From CAVQCT01 sp964371785 (GTDB lineage Bacteria > Zixibacteria > MSB-5A5 > GN15 > FEB-12): a stretch of 64,000 nucleotides of DNA. Positions 33,302-42,016 of the stretch are shown here, piece after piece (positions within the stretch are counted from its first letter, which is position 1; every line of letters begins with the position of its first letter). A program made the position numbers and the translations under genes. Location of the stretch: assembly GCA_964371785.1 (NCBI GenBank), contig CAYJOL010000010.1, positions 1-64,000 of the forward strand, written 5' to 3'. The notes under the pieces were generated by a model. That model had not been told where the DNA came from, searched no databases, and was given only the letters and a program-made list of their open reading frames with translations.

Positions 33302-34807
33302 ATGAATCCCGTTCGATATCGAATCTATAAGACAACCCTGTTGCTTTTGACAGTGCTGTCTGTGGCCGCAGGTGCCGCGGCCAATGTCACTGTCTATATA
33401 TCCGGCGCCAATCGGTCAATCAACTCATTCGACGACAATGAGACTACTTTCTTTTCCTTTTCAGAACTTGCGGACGCTATCGGCGGAGAGTTGGACTGGG
33501 GAATTATCGGCCATCAGGTCGTGTACTCCGAGGATAACAACAGATTCGTCTTCATTATCGGCTCGCCGTATTTCAAGCGGAACGACTCACTCTTCAATAT
33601 GACGTTTCCGGCCCGATATGAGAGAGGTCTGCTGTATCTTCCGGCCACAACTTTCCTGCATTTTCTGGACCAGGTGACCAATCAGAAGATCTCCTGGGAC
33701 GACGATGGCAAGTCTATTCGGGTTGAGTCGGAATATTTCAATGTGACTGACATGTCGGTCTCGGCCAAGGCGAACGGACTGCTTATTGAGATATACATGA
33801 CGACCAGCCTTGCCTACGATGTATTTGTCACCGAGGGCAACTGGGTCAATGTATCTTTTCGTGACGGCCGCATAAACGTTCCCAGGATTGAATCGCGCAA
33901 CGACTCCCGTTATATGTACAGCGTTAAGACCCATCAGGAGGGAAGTACCGGCCAGATTTCTTTCCGTCTCAAGAGAAAGATCGACAAGTGGCATTACAAG
34001 ACTCAGAATGACCCACCCAGGATACAAATATCAATTGAGGACACCGGTTTTGAACTGGCGACCGAGGACACCTCCCCGCACATAGGACCGGACGATAAAG
34101 TCGACGTAATCGTGATTGATCCGGGTCACGGCGGTGCCCATTATGGCGCGATCGGGCCGGGAGGCACGCGGGAGAAAGATGTGGCGCTTGACATCGCCAA
34201 GGAACTTGCGAAACTGATACGCAAGGATAAGTTGCTCAAGGTCATCTTGACCCGGGATCGTGACGAAACAGTCACCCTCCAACAGCGTGCCGATATCGCC
34301 AACAATGCTTCATGTGACCTTTTTGTGTCGATACACGCGAATTCATCGTTAAAGCGTTCCGTGCGTGGGTGGAATGTCTTCTTTCTCGCTCAAGCGAAAA
34401 ATGACTCGGCCCGCTCAGTTGCTCAATTTGAAAACTCCGCTTTCTTCCGCGATCAGGTCGAAGCAGTGGGGGACCCGGACAAAGAGCCCGATATCGGGTT
34501 CGATGACCCGGTATTGAATATTCTCAATGAAATGATTATGACGGAATTCCAGTCCGAGTCGCAGGATTTCGCCATGATGGTGGAGCGCGAAATGCGCCGC
34601 GACACCCAGATCCCTTCAAGAGGAGTCGACCAGGCCGGATTCTATGTGCTGAACATGGTCTTTGCGCCCTCGATTCTCGTCGAGACCGGATTCATCTCGA
34701 ATCCCGATGAAGAACGTCTTCTGCGTGACAGAAAATTTCAAAGAACAACCGCGGAAGCGATCTATGCCGCGATCAAGCGGTTCAAAGCAAAATACGAAAG
34801 CAATTAG
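33302..34807 (+). CDS. N-acetylmuramoyl-L-alanine amidase
   Basis: 501 residues. Signal peptide (1-28), a copper-amine-oxidase-N-like domain (about 30-145), an AMIN-like beta domain (about 150-245), and a C-terminal Amidase_3 domain with zinc ligands His276 (DPGHGG), Glu291 (TREKD) and His345 (VSIHANSS), and the catalytic Glu461 (VETGFISNPDE). Cleaves peptide stems from peptidoglycan in the periplasm. Abuts smpB and lies 7 nt before murI. Full domain set, no missing residues. Confidence 0.93.
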   Translation: MNPVRYRIYKTTLLLLTVLSVAAGAAANVTVYISGANRSINSFDDNETTFFSFSELADAIGGELDWGIIGHQVVYSEDNNRFVFIIGSPYFKRNDSLFNMTFPARYERGLLYLPATTFLHFLDQVTNQKISWDDDGKSIRVESEYFNVTDMSVSAKANGLLIEIYMTTSLAYDVFVTEGNWVNVSFRDGRINVPRIESRNDSRYMYSVKTHQEGSTGQISFRLKRKIDKWHYKTQNDPPRIQISIEDTGFELATEDTSPHIGPDDKVDVIVIDPGHGGAHYGAIGPGGTREKDVALDIAKELAKLIRKDKLLKVILTRDRDETVTLQQRADIANNASCDLFVSIHANSSLKRSVRGWNVFFLAQAKNDSARSVAQFENSAFFRDQVEAVGDPDKEPDIGFDDPVLNILNEMIMTEFQSESQDFAMMVEREMRRDTQIPSRGVDQAGFYVLNMVFAPSILVETGFISNPDEERLLRDRKFQRTTAEAIYAAIKRFKAKYESN

Positions 34808-34814
34808 GTGACCT

Positions 34815-35657
34815 ATGGATGACCATTCACTGATTACCCGTGAAGCTCCAATCGGCATATTCGACTCCGGTGTGGGCGGTCTGACAGTGCTCAAGGAGCT
34901 GTTTAAACTCCTCCCCTACGAAGATGTCGTTTATTTCGGCGACGTCGGGCGCACTCCCTATGGCGGGAGATCCAAGGAGATCATTACCAAGTTTACCGGG
35001 CAGGATGTGGCGTTTCTGGTGGATCAGAAAGTAAAGCTCATCGTGTGTGCCTGCAACACAGCTTCATCTGTTGCTCTCGATGAAGTGAGCAAGAACTATA
35101 GCGTCGAGATGATCGGGGTAATCGAGCCGGGCGCCCGCTCGGCCGTGGAGAAAACCGGAAAAGGAGTAATCGGCGTTATAGGCACGAATGCTACCATCTC
35201 TTCGAATGCCTACGCACGAGTTATCCATGATATCGATCCCAAAATAAAGGTCTTCTCCCTCGCCTGCCCGCTGTTTGTGCCGCTGGCCGAGGAAGGGTAT
35301 ATCAATAAAGAAGCGACCCATCTTATTGCCCGCGATTATCTGCAGACGATGCATGATGTCAAAGTAGATACGCTTGTTCTCGGCTGTACGCATTACCCGC
35401 TTCTAAAAGATGTGATTCAAGATGTCATGGGTGACAAGGTGGCCTTGATTGACAGCGGCGAAGAGACCGCCCGGGTGGCTTATGCCCGTCTTATGGAATC
35501 CAGTCTGGTCAATCCCCAGGCCTCGCAATCACCCAGCCGACAGGGAGAACACAAGTACTTCGTCAGCGATGTCCCTGAGAAATTCACGGCGATCGCCACT
35601 CGCTTTCTCGGCCGCCAGATCGAGAGAATCACGCGCGTGGATATCAGCGAGTACTAA
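34815..35657 (+). CDS. murI: Glutamate racemase
   Basis: 280 residues. Makes D-glutamate for peptidoglycan. Both catalytic cysteines are present in CACNTASS and LGCTHYPLL; the N-terminus IGIFDSGVGGLTVLKEL and PYGGRS match the family. Together with the preceding amidase it forms a small cell-wall pair. Confidence 0.96.
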   Translation: MDDHSLITREAPIGIFDSGVGGLTVLKELFKLLPYEDVVYFGDVGRTPYGGRSKEIITKFTGQDVAFLVDQKVKLIVCACNTASSVALDEVSKNYSVEMIGVIEPGARSAVEKTGKGVIGVIGTNATISSNAYARVIHDIDPKIKVFSLACPLFVPLAEEGYINKEATHLIARDYLQTMHDVKVDTLVLGCTHYPLLKDVIQDVMGDKVALIDSGEETARVAYARLMESSLVNPQASQSPSRQGEHKYFVSDVPEKFTAIATRFLGRQIERITRVDISEY

Positions 35658-35706
35658 AACTCTCTATTCTGTTTTCCGGAAGGTTCAGGTCGGATGAGTT
35701 CTGGTG

Positions 35707-35744
35707 GCGTCAGGTCCACCGGGATTGTGCCGGCGACCTGACGC
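35707..35744. repeat. Hairpin in the murI-rdgB gap
   Basis: GCGTCAGGTC (35707-35716) and GACCTGACGC (35735-35744) form a perfect 10-bp stem around an 18-nt loop, without a T tract. A second small hairpin follows at 35774-35789 (ACCGAC / GTCGGT). Possibly a weak terminator or a dispersed element. Confidence 0.5.
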
Positions 35745-35848
35745 GCCTCACCAACAGGCATTCTGCCATGTCAACCGACTTTCGTCGGTCAATACCAGCT
35801 TGTAGTCGGGGCCAGAGTCTGTCCTGAGATAGGTTCTACGTATTTCAA

Positions 35849-35877
35849 TTGACACCGAATCGCCTAGCTCGTACCAT
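35849..35877 (+). promoter_or_regulatory. Candidate promoter of rdgB
   Basis: TTGACA (35849-35854), 17-nt spacer, TACCAT (35872-35877), upstream of the rdgB start at 35921. Confidence 0.45.
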
Positions 35878-35920
35878 TGGTGCTGAAACGATTCACATGT
35901 CAAGGCAGGTATTTCAGACT

Positions 35921-36529
35921 ATGCAGCTGGTCCTCGCGACTAATAATGAAGACAAAATCAGGGAGATTCGGAATCTACTCGAAGATCTTCCCATCACTAT
36001 TTTAACAAAGCGCGATTTTCTGGAGTTCCCCGAAGTCGATGAAACGGGCGCGACCCTTCGCGAGAATGCCACGCTCAAAGCCGCAACTATCGCCCAGTTC
36101 TGTGACCTGCCGGCGCTGGCCGATGACACGGGACTGGAAGTAGATGCGCTCAATGGCGCCCCCGGAGTGTATTCGTCGCGTTTTGCCGGCGAGAACGCGA
36201 CTTATGCCGACAATGTCCGAAAGCTGCTAAATGATCTTAAAGGTGTCCCCCGGGAGCGCCGCACGGCCCGCTTCCGGTGCGTCATTGCCGTATGCTGGGG
36301 AAATGATGATATCGATACGGTCGAAGGAGTGGCCGAAGGACATATTACTGAAGAAGCAGTCGGCAGTTCCGGATTCGGTTATGATCCGATATTCTACTAC
36401 GCTCCGGCGAGAAAGACATTTGCAGAGATGTCGCTCGATGAAAAGAATCTGGTTTCACATCGTGGAAAGGCGCTTCAAGAAGCGCGAGGCGTAATCATGG
36501 AGCGCTTAAACAAACTGGCAGGTTTCTGA
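35921..36529 (+). CDS. rdgB: dITP/XTP pyrophosphatase (HAM1/RdgB)
   Basis: 202 residues from the ATG at 35921, chosen because the protein then starts MQLVLATNNEDK like its family and AAGGCAGG lies upstream; an in-frame ATG at 35897 is possible. Signatures LADDTGLEVDALNGAPGVYS, SSGFGYDPIFYY and SHRGKALQEA. Removes deaminated purine nucleotides from the pool. Confidence 0.95.
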   Translation: MQLVLATNNEDKIREIRNLLEDLPITILTKRDFLEFPEVDETGATLRENATLKAATIAQFCDLPALADDTGLEVDALNGAPGVYSSRFAGENATYADNVRKLLNDLKGVPRERRTARFRCVIAVCWGNDDIDTVEGVAEGHITEEAVGSSGFGYDPIFYYAPARKTFAEMSLDEKNLVSHRGKALQEARGVIMERLNKLAGF

Positions 36530-36553
36530 GATCCACCGCTCACACAAAACAAC

Positions 36554-36583
36554 AGGTGGATGGGCCAGAAGTCCCATCCACCT
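36554..36583. terminator. Hairpin between rdgB and the chemoreceptor gene
   Basis: AGGTGGATGGG (36554-36564) pairs with CCCATCCACCT (36573-36583). It lies between convergent genes; the T tract is short on both strands, so termination is likely but not certain. Confidence 0.6.
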
Positions 36584-36619
36584 TTACGACACTTCCTTGA
36601 CTCAGGACAAGGAAACCGA

Positions 36620-38689
36620 TTATACGTGCAAGGTGCGATTGAGCGCCTCGATCGCACTGTCACAGGTACTTATCACGCTTTCAGAAGCTCTCTCCGCGTC
36701 TTCAAAATGTTTCAGGGCCAGTTTCTCGTCGCCCTTTGCCAATGCTGACACCGCGGCGTTCGCAGCTGTGTGTACCGACTGATGCGGCTTCTCGATATTC
36801 CAGAACTCGCCGTACTGCGTGTAGTGCGAGGTCCCGTCGGTGTAATACCACTTACCGAAACGGCAGTCCTTGTGGGTTACCGAATTCCACGTGTCTATAG
36901 ATGTCTTGCCCAAAATGACGGCCTTGAGCCTCTTCATGTAATTACGATGGTCGTCTTTGGCCAGCGAGAACATGGCTATATTGCCGCCTCTAATCTCAAA
37001 CTTGCCAATCATCTGTCGGAGGCCTTCCGCCTGACGATTGAGTTGTTCGGCCGCGGCCGATGACTGCTCGGCGCCGGCAGCCGTCTCCTTAGTGACAGAG
37101 GAGATTTGTTCGACTGTACGAGAGATCTGCTCAGCCGCGCTGGATTGTTCTTCGGACGCAGTCGCTATCTGCTGAATCATGTCCATCACCCGCTGTGACA
37201 TCTGTACGACCTGTGTCAGGCTGTCCCCCGCCCGGTCGGCCAGCTGTCGGCCCGTGTCTACTTCTTTGAGACCGGACTGCATGACATCGACCGCTTCGCC
37301 CGTCTGCACCTGAATTCCTTTGATCATCGACGTAATTTCGCCCGTTGCTTTCCCGGTCCGCTCGGCCAGCTTTCTGACCTCATCAGCCACGACAGCGAAA
37401 CCCCTTCCCTGCTCGCCGGCGCGGGCAGCTTCGATCGCCGCGTTTAATGCCAGGAGATTCGTCTGATCCGCTATGTCGTCGATAACTTCGATAATCGCGC
37501 CAATCTGGTGGACCGAGTCGGAGAGTTTACCGATGGCATCCGAACTGTTTCGCACAACCTCGGAGATCCGTTGCATGCCACCTATTGTATTTGATACTAT
37601 CTCGCCGCCGTTGGCGGCGGTATCGGACGCTTTTCTGGCATTGTCAGTAGCATCGCCGGCGTTCTTAGAAGATTCAACAATAGTAGCTGTCATTTGCTCG
37701 ATGGCCGTGGCGATTTGATTAATTTGCGACGCCTGAGACGAAGCGGCTTTCGAAGACTGCTCCGATGTAGCCGCGATTTCCGATGACACTGATGCAAGCT
37801 CGCGTGTGTTTTCCGTGAGTTGTCGAATGATTTCGGTCAGATTCGTTATCATCTGTTTGAAGGCATTGCCAAGGACATCATGCTCACCACGGACAACGAT
37901 ATCCGCAGTCAGATTTCCCTTGGCTACCGCCTGAGCATGCGCGGCGAATTCTCTTATGTAGAGCATTAATTCCTGTATAGATTTCAGCAATTGACCGATC
38001 TCATTCCTAGAGTCGCTCTGCAAATCTTGATTGACATCACCCTGCGCCGCTTGTCCGATGGCCTTCTGCACGCGCTGTAACGGTGCAAAGATATTGCTGT
38101 TCAGCACAAAGAGGATGCCGAATATTGAAAGGACAATGCTGCCAACGGCGATAATGATGTTGTTTCTCGTGCCGGCCGTCAAAATCTGTCGAACCTCTTT
38201 TTCCGATTTGACAATTTTCATTCCGCCGATCACTTTTCCGTCATGACACTCGGCGCAGGCTGATTGATTTTTGAATATGCGATAGGATACCAGCATCGGT
38301 TCACCGGCCTCGCTGGCCTCGATAGTTGTATCTCTAAGACTCTCGAATATTCTATCCCACATTGGGTCGGTCGATCGCCTTTCCAGATCGGTTCGCACAG
38401 AACTTCGAGCAATCTTCTTCAGGCCGTCGATTATCGAAATCTCCCTGGCCAGCCCTTGTGCAACCATACTTTCCATCGCAGGTTGGAGTTCTTCGTTCGC
38501 CCCCTTTCGCATCATGAATTCGACACTTTGTGTCAGAGCCGCGCTAAAGTCGCTGCTTGATTGCGCATACAGATGATCAATACTGTTGCTTTGAGTGCGA
38601 AGGTTGTTGGCAAGGGTCAAACCAAACACTACAATAAGCGCCACCCCCAATAGAGCGCTTACCTTGATTTTGATGGAAAGGTCCCTCAA
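36620..38689 (-). CDS. Methyl-accepting chemoreceptor with heme-type CxxCH sensor and CZB domain
   Basis: 689 residues. Helix 1 (about 10-28), periplasmic domain (30-175) with ACAECH (Cys145, Cys148, His149), a c-type heme attachment motif as in Tll0287/DUF3365-like sensors, helix 2 (177-197), HAMP (about 198-252), signalling domain (about 290-545, with AALNAAIEAARAGEQGRGFA hairpin tip), and a C-terminal chemoreceptor zinc-binding domain (about 565-685: DHRNYMKRL, CRFGKWYY, PHQSVH). Start is TTG at 38689 behind AGAGGTG. Likely senses a redox or gas signal outside and zinc/hypochlorite or pH inside (inference). Transcribed from a sigma-28-type promoter. Confidence 0.9.
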   Translation of the reverse strand: MRDLSIKIKVSALLGVALIVVFGLTLANNLRTQSNSIDHLYAQSSSDFSAALTQSVEFMMRKGANEELQPAMESMVAQGLAREISIIDGLKKIARSSVRTDLERRSTDPMWDRIFESLRDTTIEASEAGEPMLVSYRIFKNQSACAECHDGKVIGGMKIVKSEKEVRQILTAGTRNNIIIAVGSIVLSIFGILFVLNSNIFAPLQRVQKAIGQAAQGDVNQDLQSDSRNEIGQLLKSIQELMLYIREFAAHAQAVAKGNLTADIVVRGEHDVLGNAFKQMITNLTEIIRQLTENTRELASVSSEIAATSEQSSKAASSQASQINQIATAIEQMTATIVESSKNAGDATDNARKASDTAANGGEIVSNTIGGMQRISEVVRNSSDAIGKLSDSVHQIGAIIEVIDDIADQTNLLALNAAIEAARAGEQGRGFAVVADEVRKLAERTGKATGEITSMIKGIQVQTGEAVDVMQSGLKEVDTGRQLADRAGDSLTQVVQMSQRVMDMIQQIATASEEQSSAAEQISRTVEQISSVTKETAAGAEQSSAAAEQLNRQAEGLRQMIGKFEIRGGNIAMFSLAKDDHRNYMKRLKAVILGKTSIDTWNSVTHKDCRFGKWYYTDGTSHYTQYGEFWNIEKPHQSVHTAANAAVSALAKGDEKLALKHFEDAERASESVISTCDSAIEALNRTLHV

Positions 38690-38759
38690 AATGCACCTCT
38701 TTTGTTTAGAAGTTCCCGGACTTAATTCTAAATAGATGTCAAGCGTGTAGACCCTAATT

Positions 38760-38786
38760 ATATCGGCTTTGTCCGGGTTGTATTTA
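38760..38786 (-). promoter_or_regulatory. Sigma-28 (FliA) type promoter of the chemoreceptor gene
   Basis: Minus strand: TAAA (38786-38783), exactly 15 nt, GCCGATAT (38767-38760). The flagellar sigma-28 consensus is TAAA-N15-GCCGATAA, so seven of eight bases of the -10 element match. It gives a leader of about 65 nt. Confidence 0.65.
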
Positions 38787-38878
38787 GAGCTGGTCAGCCA
38801 ACGTAGATAAACAAGACCATTACACTGGCGGGATTGTGCAGATTATAATCACTGCGGAATGATAAATCGGGACAAAAA

Positions 38879-38908
38879 AGCCAGAAAATATCATAATTCT
38901 CTGGCTTC
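38879..38908 (-). terminator. Intrinsic terminator of the dehydrogenase gene
   Basis: AAGCCAGA (38879-38886) pairs with TCTGGCTT (38901-38908); read on the minus strand it is followed by TTTTT. It lies about 50 nt past the stop at 38958. Confidence 0.75.
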
Positions 38909-38957
38909 AAAGATTGAGAATTCAGGGACCGGTCATAAGACAGCCGGGCCCCTGAGA

Positions 38958-40076
38958 TTACAGTTTTGCGGCGACCGCGCTGGCGATATCGAGCGTGCTG
39001 CTCGTACCGCCCATGTCATACGTGCGAGCCTTACCTTCTTTGATGACGGCGGCTATCGCTTCTTCGAGGGTACGAGACTTGTCAATCTCACCCAGCCATT
39101 CAAGCATCATGACCACCGTCAACAGCATTGCCATCGGATTTACCTTGTACTGGCCGGCATATTTCGGGGCCGAACCATGGGTCGGTTCGAAAACGGCGTA
39201 GCTGTCGCCGATATTTCCCGATGACGCAAAGCCGAGGCCGCCGACCAATTGCGCACAGAGATCGGAGACGATATCGCCGAACATGTTCGTGGTAACCAGA
39301 ACAGAATACTCCGAAGGGTTCTTGATCAGCCACATACACATGGCGTCGATATTTGTCTCCCACAGGGCGATATCGGGATAATCCTTCGCCACTTCGCGCG
39401 CGGTCCGGACCATCAAGCCTGATGTCTCACGGATCACGTTCGGTTTCTCCACCACGGTCACCGACTTTCGTCCGGTCTTGCGGGCATACTCGAACGCATC
39501 CTTGACGATATTGCGGCAACCTTCGCGCGTATTGATGCGCAGGGATACGGCGATATCTTTGCCGGGTGTATTGTCAAAGCGGGCCATCTTCTTGTTGTTT
39601 CTCTTAATGGCGTCGCGAACCTCATCCGGGAGGGGGTGAAACTCGATGCCGACGTAGAGGTCTTCAGTGTTTTCACGGAACACGACGATATCAATATCGT
39701 CTTTGTAATTCAGCGGGTTGCCCGCATATGCCTTGCATGGCCGAAGATTGGTGCGCAGATTGAATTCCTGACGGAGCCGAACGATTGGTGACGAATAGAC
39801 ATGTCCCTTCCCCTGGAGCGCGGGTATCAACTCCTTTTCGGCTTCTTCTTTCGGCTTGGAAGTGATGGCGCCAAACAGACAACAGTCAGTATTTTTGAGC
39901 AAAGTGATCGTCCGATCAGGCAGCGGATTGGCCTCACGGCACCAGATTTCCCAGCCGATGTCGCCGTGGATGTATTCCGCGTTCAGGCGTATTTTGTCCA
40001 GAACTATCTTTGCCGCCTCCATAACATCATTGCCAACCCCGTCTCCGGGCAACCAGGCGATTTTATACTTGGCCAT
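38958..40076 (-). CDS. Isocitrate/isopropylmalate dehydrogenase family, probably NAD-type isocitrate dehydrogenase
   Basis: 372 residues. IAWLPGDGVGNDVMEAA at the N-terminus, substrate loop RLRQEFNLRTNLRPCKAY, phosphate-site region RENTEDLYVGIEF, and metal/cofactor segment TTNMFGDIVSDLCAQLVGGL plus FEPTHGSAPKYAG. The family oxidatively decarboxylates 2-hydroxy-dicarboxylic acids; the NTEDLY motif and the absence of leu genes nearby favour isocitrate dehydrogenase over LeuB, but homoisocitrate or tartrate enzymes cannot be ruled out. It starts 23 nt downstream of a PorV-like gene and may be co-transcribed with it. GGAG precedes the ATG. Confidence 0.88.
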   Translation of the reverse strand: MAKYKIAWLPGDGVGNDVMEAAKIVLDKIRLNAEYIHGDIGWEIWCREANPLPDRTITLLKNTDCCLFGAITSKPKEEAEKELIPALQGKGHVYSSPIVRLRQEFNLRTNLRPCKAYAGNPLNYKDDIDIVVFRENTEDLYVGIEFHPLPDEVRDAIKRNNKKMARFDNTPGKDIAVSLRINTREGCRNIVKDAFEYARKTGRKSVTVVEKPNVIRETSGLMVRTAREVAKDYPDIALWETNIDAMCMWLIKNPSEYSVLVTTNMFGDIVSDLCAQLVGGLGFASSGNIGDSYAVFEPTHGSAPKYAGQYKVNPMAMLLTVVMMLEWLGEIDKSRTLEEAIAAVIKEGKARTYDMGGTSSTLDIASAVAAKL

Positions 40077-40099
40077 AGACTCAGACTCCTGCGATTAGT

Positions 40100-41014
40100 T
40101 TATAGACTGAAAGTAAGATTAAACATATGCGATGTTCCCAGGTCGTTCGTGTAGGGAACAAAGGCATAATCGATTGTCAGATTGCGCTGGGTGAAAGATA
40201 CTCCGGCCACTATATTCTTGCTGTCATAATTAAACAGATAGCCGGCCCGTACTTGAAACAGCTCATGCACTCTGGCTTCGGCGCCAACATGAAGATGTGC
40301 CTTGTCGTCGAGCACCACCACATCCATCGCCCCGAGATATCGGTCATACGAATACGAAGCACCGGCGGCATAAGTGGTCGGCAGGGAGATCTTTCGGGAA
40401 TCCGCGCCACCTGATGCATGCAGGGTGAAGTCCGGACCGACATTGGTTACCGAGGCGCCTATGTTCAATCGGTCGGTCGCTTTTGCCAGCAGGCCGGCAT
40501 CGACATTGAACGATGACCCTTGATACGATTCAATCTTCTCAAGATACCAGCCGGAAGCAAAGCCAAGCGACACTTTTGGGGTGATCAGATAACTTACCCC
40601 GGCTTTGAACGATATATCATGCGCATCGAAGTAGCTCTGCGGCTCTTCCGAGGGAATGAGTCTCTGCTGGAGGTTGTCAACCGATGCGAAACGCACCCCT
40701 CCGTGCACAAAAGTCCGGGACGAGAGATTCATCGCGAAGTATCCCGATTCCAGGCGTACGTTGTCCCAGTAAGACGTATGTCCGAACGAAGCTGTGAACT
40801 TCTTCAGGCTGATTATCCCGGCCGGATTGTACGCCGTTCCGTTCGGGTCATCGGTCAGCGACACGCCCGCCGAACCCATACCAGCGATTCGTGCGCCATG
40901 CTCCACCTTCATCAGCGCCAGACCATCGGCGGCGAAGGCATTGTTTACGACCGATCCCGCAATTATCAGAATCCCCGCGCATATCCCGGCCACGAATCGT
41001 TTCATACTAAACAC
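40100..41014 (-). CDS. PorV/PorQ-like outer membrane beta-barrel protein
   Basis: 304 residues. Signal peptide (1-28, ending NAFA), then the family start VEHGARIAGMGSAGVSLTDD and NGTAYNPAGI, alternating hydrophobic strands through the rest, and an aromatic end (FNLTFSL) typical of outer-membrane barrels. PorV-like proteins often act in type IX secretion of the FCB group, but many members have no known function. It is the third gene of a run with a paralogue 2 nt upstream. GGAG precedes the ATG. Confidence 0.82.
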   Translation of the reverse strand: MFSMKRFVAGICAGILIIAGSVVNNAFAADGLALMKVEHGARIAGMGSAGVSLTDDPNGTAYNPAGIISLKKFTASFGHTSYWDNVRLESGYFAMNLSSRTFVHGGVRFASVDNLQQRLIPSEEPQSYFDAHDISFKAGVSYLITPKVSLGFASGWYLEKIESYQGSSFNVDAGLLAKATDRLNIGASVTNVGPDFTLHASGGADSRKISLPTTYAAGASYSYDRYLGAMDVVVLDDKAHLHVGAEARVHELFQVRAGYLFNYDSKNIVAGVSFTQRNLTIDYAFVPYTNDLGTSHMFNLTFSL

Positions 41015-41016
41015 TC

Positions 41017-42003
41017 CTAAAACAGCACATCAAACGAGAATATATGCTCTGAACCTTCGCCGACCCGATCGGTCGAAAAGGCATAATCTATCGCAAGCAC
41101 GGTATTGGTAAAGCGGAACATGTAACCGGTGCCGGCGGTGAATTGTTTTCCCGCCATCCCCGCTCGTACGGCAAAGTCCGAAGCGACGAAAAATTCAGCG
41201 CCTCCATGATATTTCAACGACAAGTGCTGGGTTTTCACCAGATCCGAAGCCAGTGTGAGTCGTCGATTCAGGAACCGTGCGGATGCGCCTACGCCCGCCT
41301 CGACCGGAACCTGATCATCCTGGGTACTCCCAAGAGCGTCGGACGAGTGTGCCTGATAATACTTCTCGTTCGACCAATGGTACTTCGCGCCGAGATTCCG
41401 TATGACCACCCCGCCCTGAATGTCCTGAATCGGCATCAGGTCCCGCCGTTCTCGGTCGAAGAACTGACTGAGGTAAAACATAGCGCCGACATCGATAGCC
41501 ACCGAGTAAGCCGTCATTTCTGCGAATTTGGTGTGCAGATAGCTCGCCTTAAATCCGGCGGACATAAAGTTCTCGAACCGCTTGGCAAAGAAAACGGAGA
41601 AATCGTGGTTGTACTGGCCGAGATCATATCCCAGCAGGTCGCCATCGGAATTTCTCGCCTCGACCGTGCCGGAGCCGGCATACAGCCAGTTGATACCGAT
41701 CGCCGCTTGACCTTTGGCCGGAAATACCCCGGCCACATAACCAAGTTTCCGATCAAGTTCCATGAGGCGGTACGATGAGGAAAACAGGGACTTCTTGAGG
41801 CCGGACAGGCCGGCCGGATTATAGAATGACGCTGCACCATCGTTGCTGATCGATATATACGCCCCGCCCATCGCCGCCGGTCTGGCCCCTATGGGTACCT
41901 GCAGGAACGCGGCGGCATCGCCCCCGCTGCCATCGGCCGCCATCGCCGCGGAGACTCCCAGCAGAAGCAGGCCACACAGTATGAACATAAGTTTATTTTG
42001 CAT
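41017..42003 (-). CDS. PorV/PorQ-like outer membrane beta-barrel protein (paralogue)
   Basis: 328 residues. Signal peptide (1-22, ending AMAA), PIGARPAAMGGAYISISND and SFYNPAGLSGLKKSLF match the PorV/UPF0164 family, and the C-terminus ends in HIFSFDVLF. Same family as the next gene but clearly diverged. Located 13 nt downstream of the Asp-box protein gene; the three genes look like one operon. Confidence 0.82.
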   Translation of the reverse strand: MQNKLMFILCGLLLLGVSAAMAADGSGGDAAAFLQVPIGARPAAMGGAYISISNDGAASFYNPAGLSGLKKSLFSSSYRLMELDRKLGYVAGVFPAKGQAAIGINWLYAGSGTVEARNSDGDLLGYDLGQYNHDFSVFFAKRFENFMSAGFKASYLHTKFAEMTAYSVAIDVGAMFYLSQFFDRERRDLMPIQDIQGGVVIRNLGAKYHWSNEKYYQAHSSDALGSTQDDQVPVEAGVGASARFLNRRLTLASDLVKTQHLSLKYHGGAEFFVASDFAVRAGMAGKQFTAGTGYMFRFTNTVLAIDYAFSTDRVGEGSEHIFSFDVLF

Positions 42004-42016
42004 CGCTCTCTCCTTC

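Noticed and set aside
38958..40076. LeuB (3-isopropylmalate dehydrogenase) call
   Set aside because: No leu genes nearby and the NTEDLYVGIEF region is closer to isocitrate dehydrogenases; the family is kept but the exact enzyme left open.
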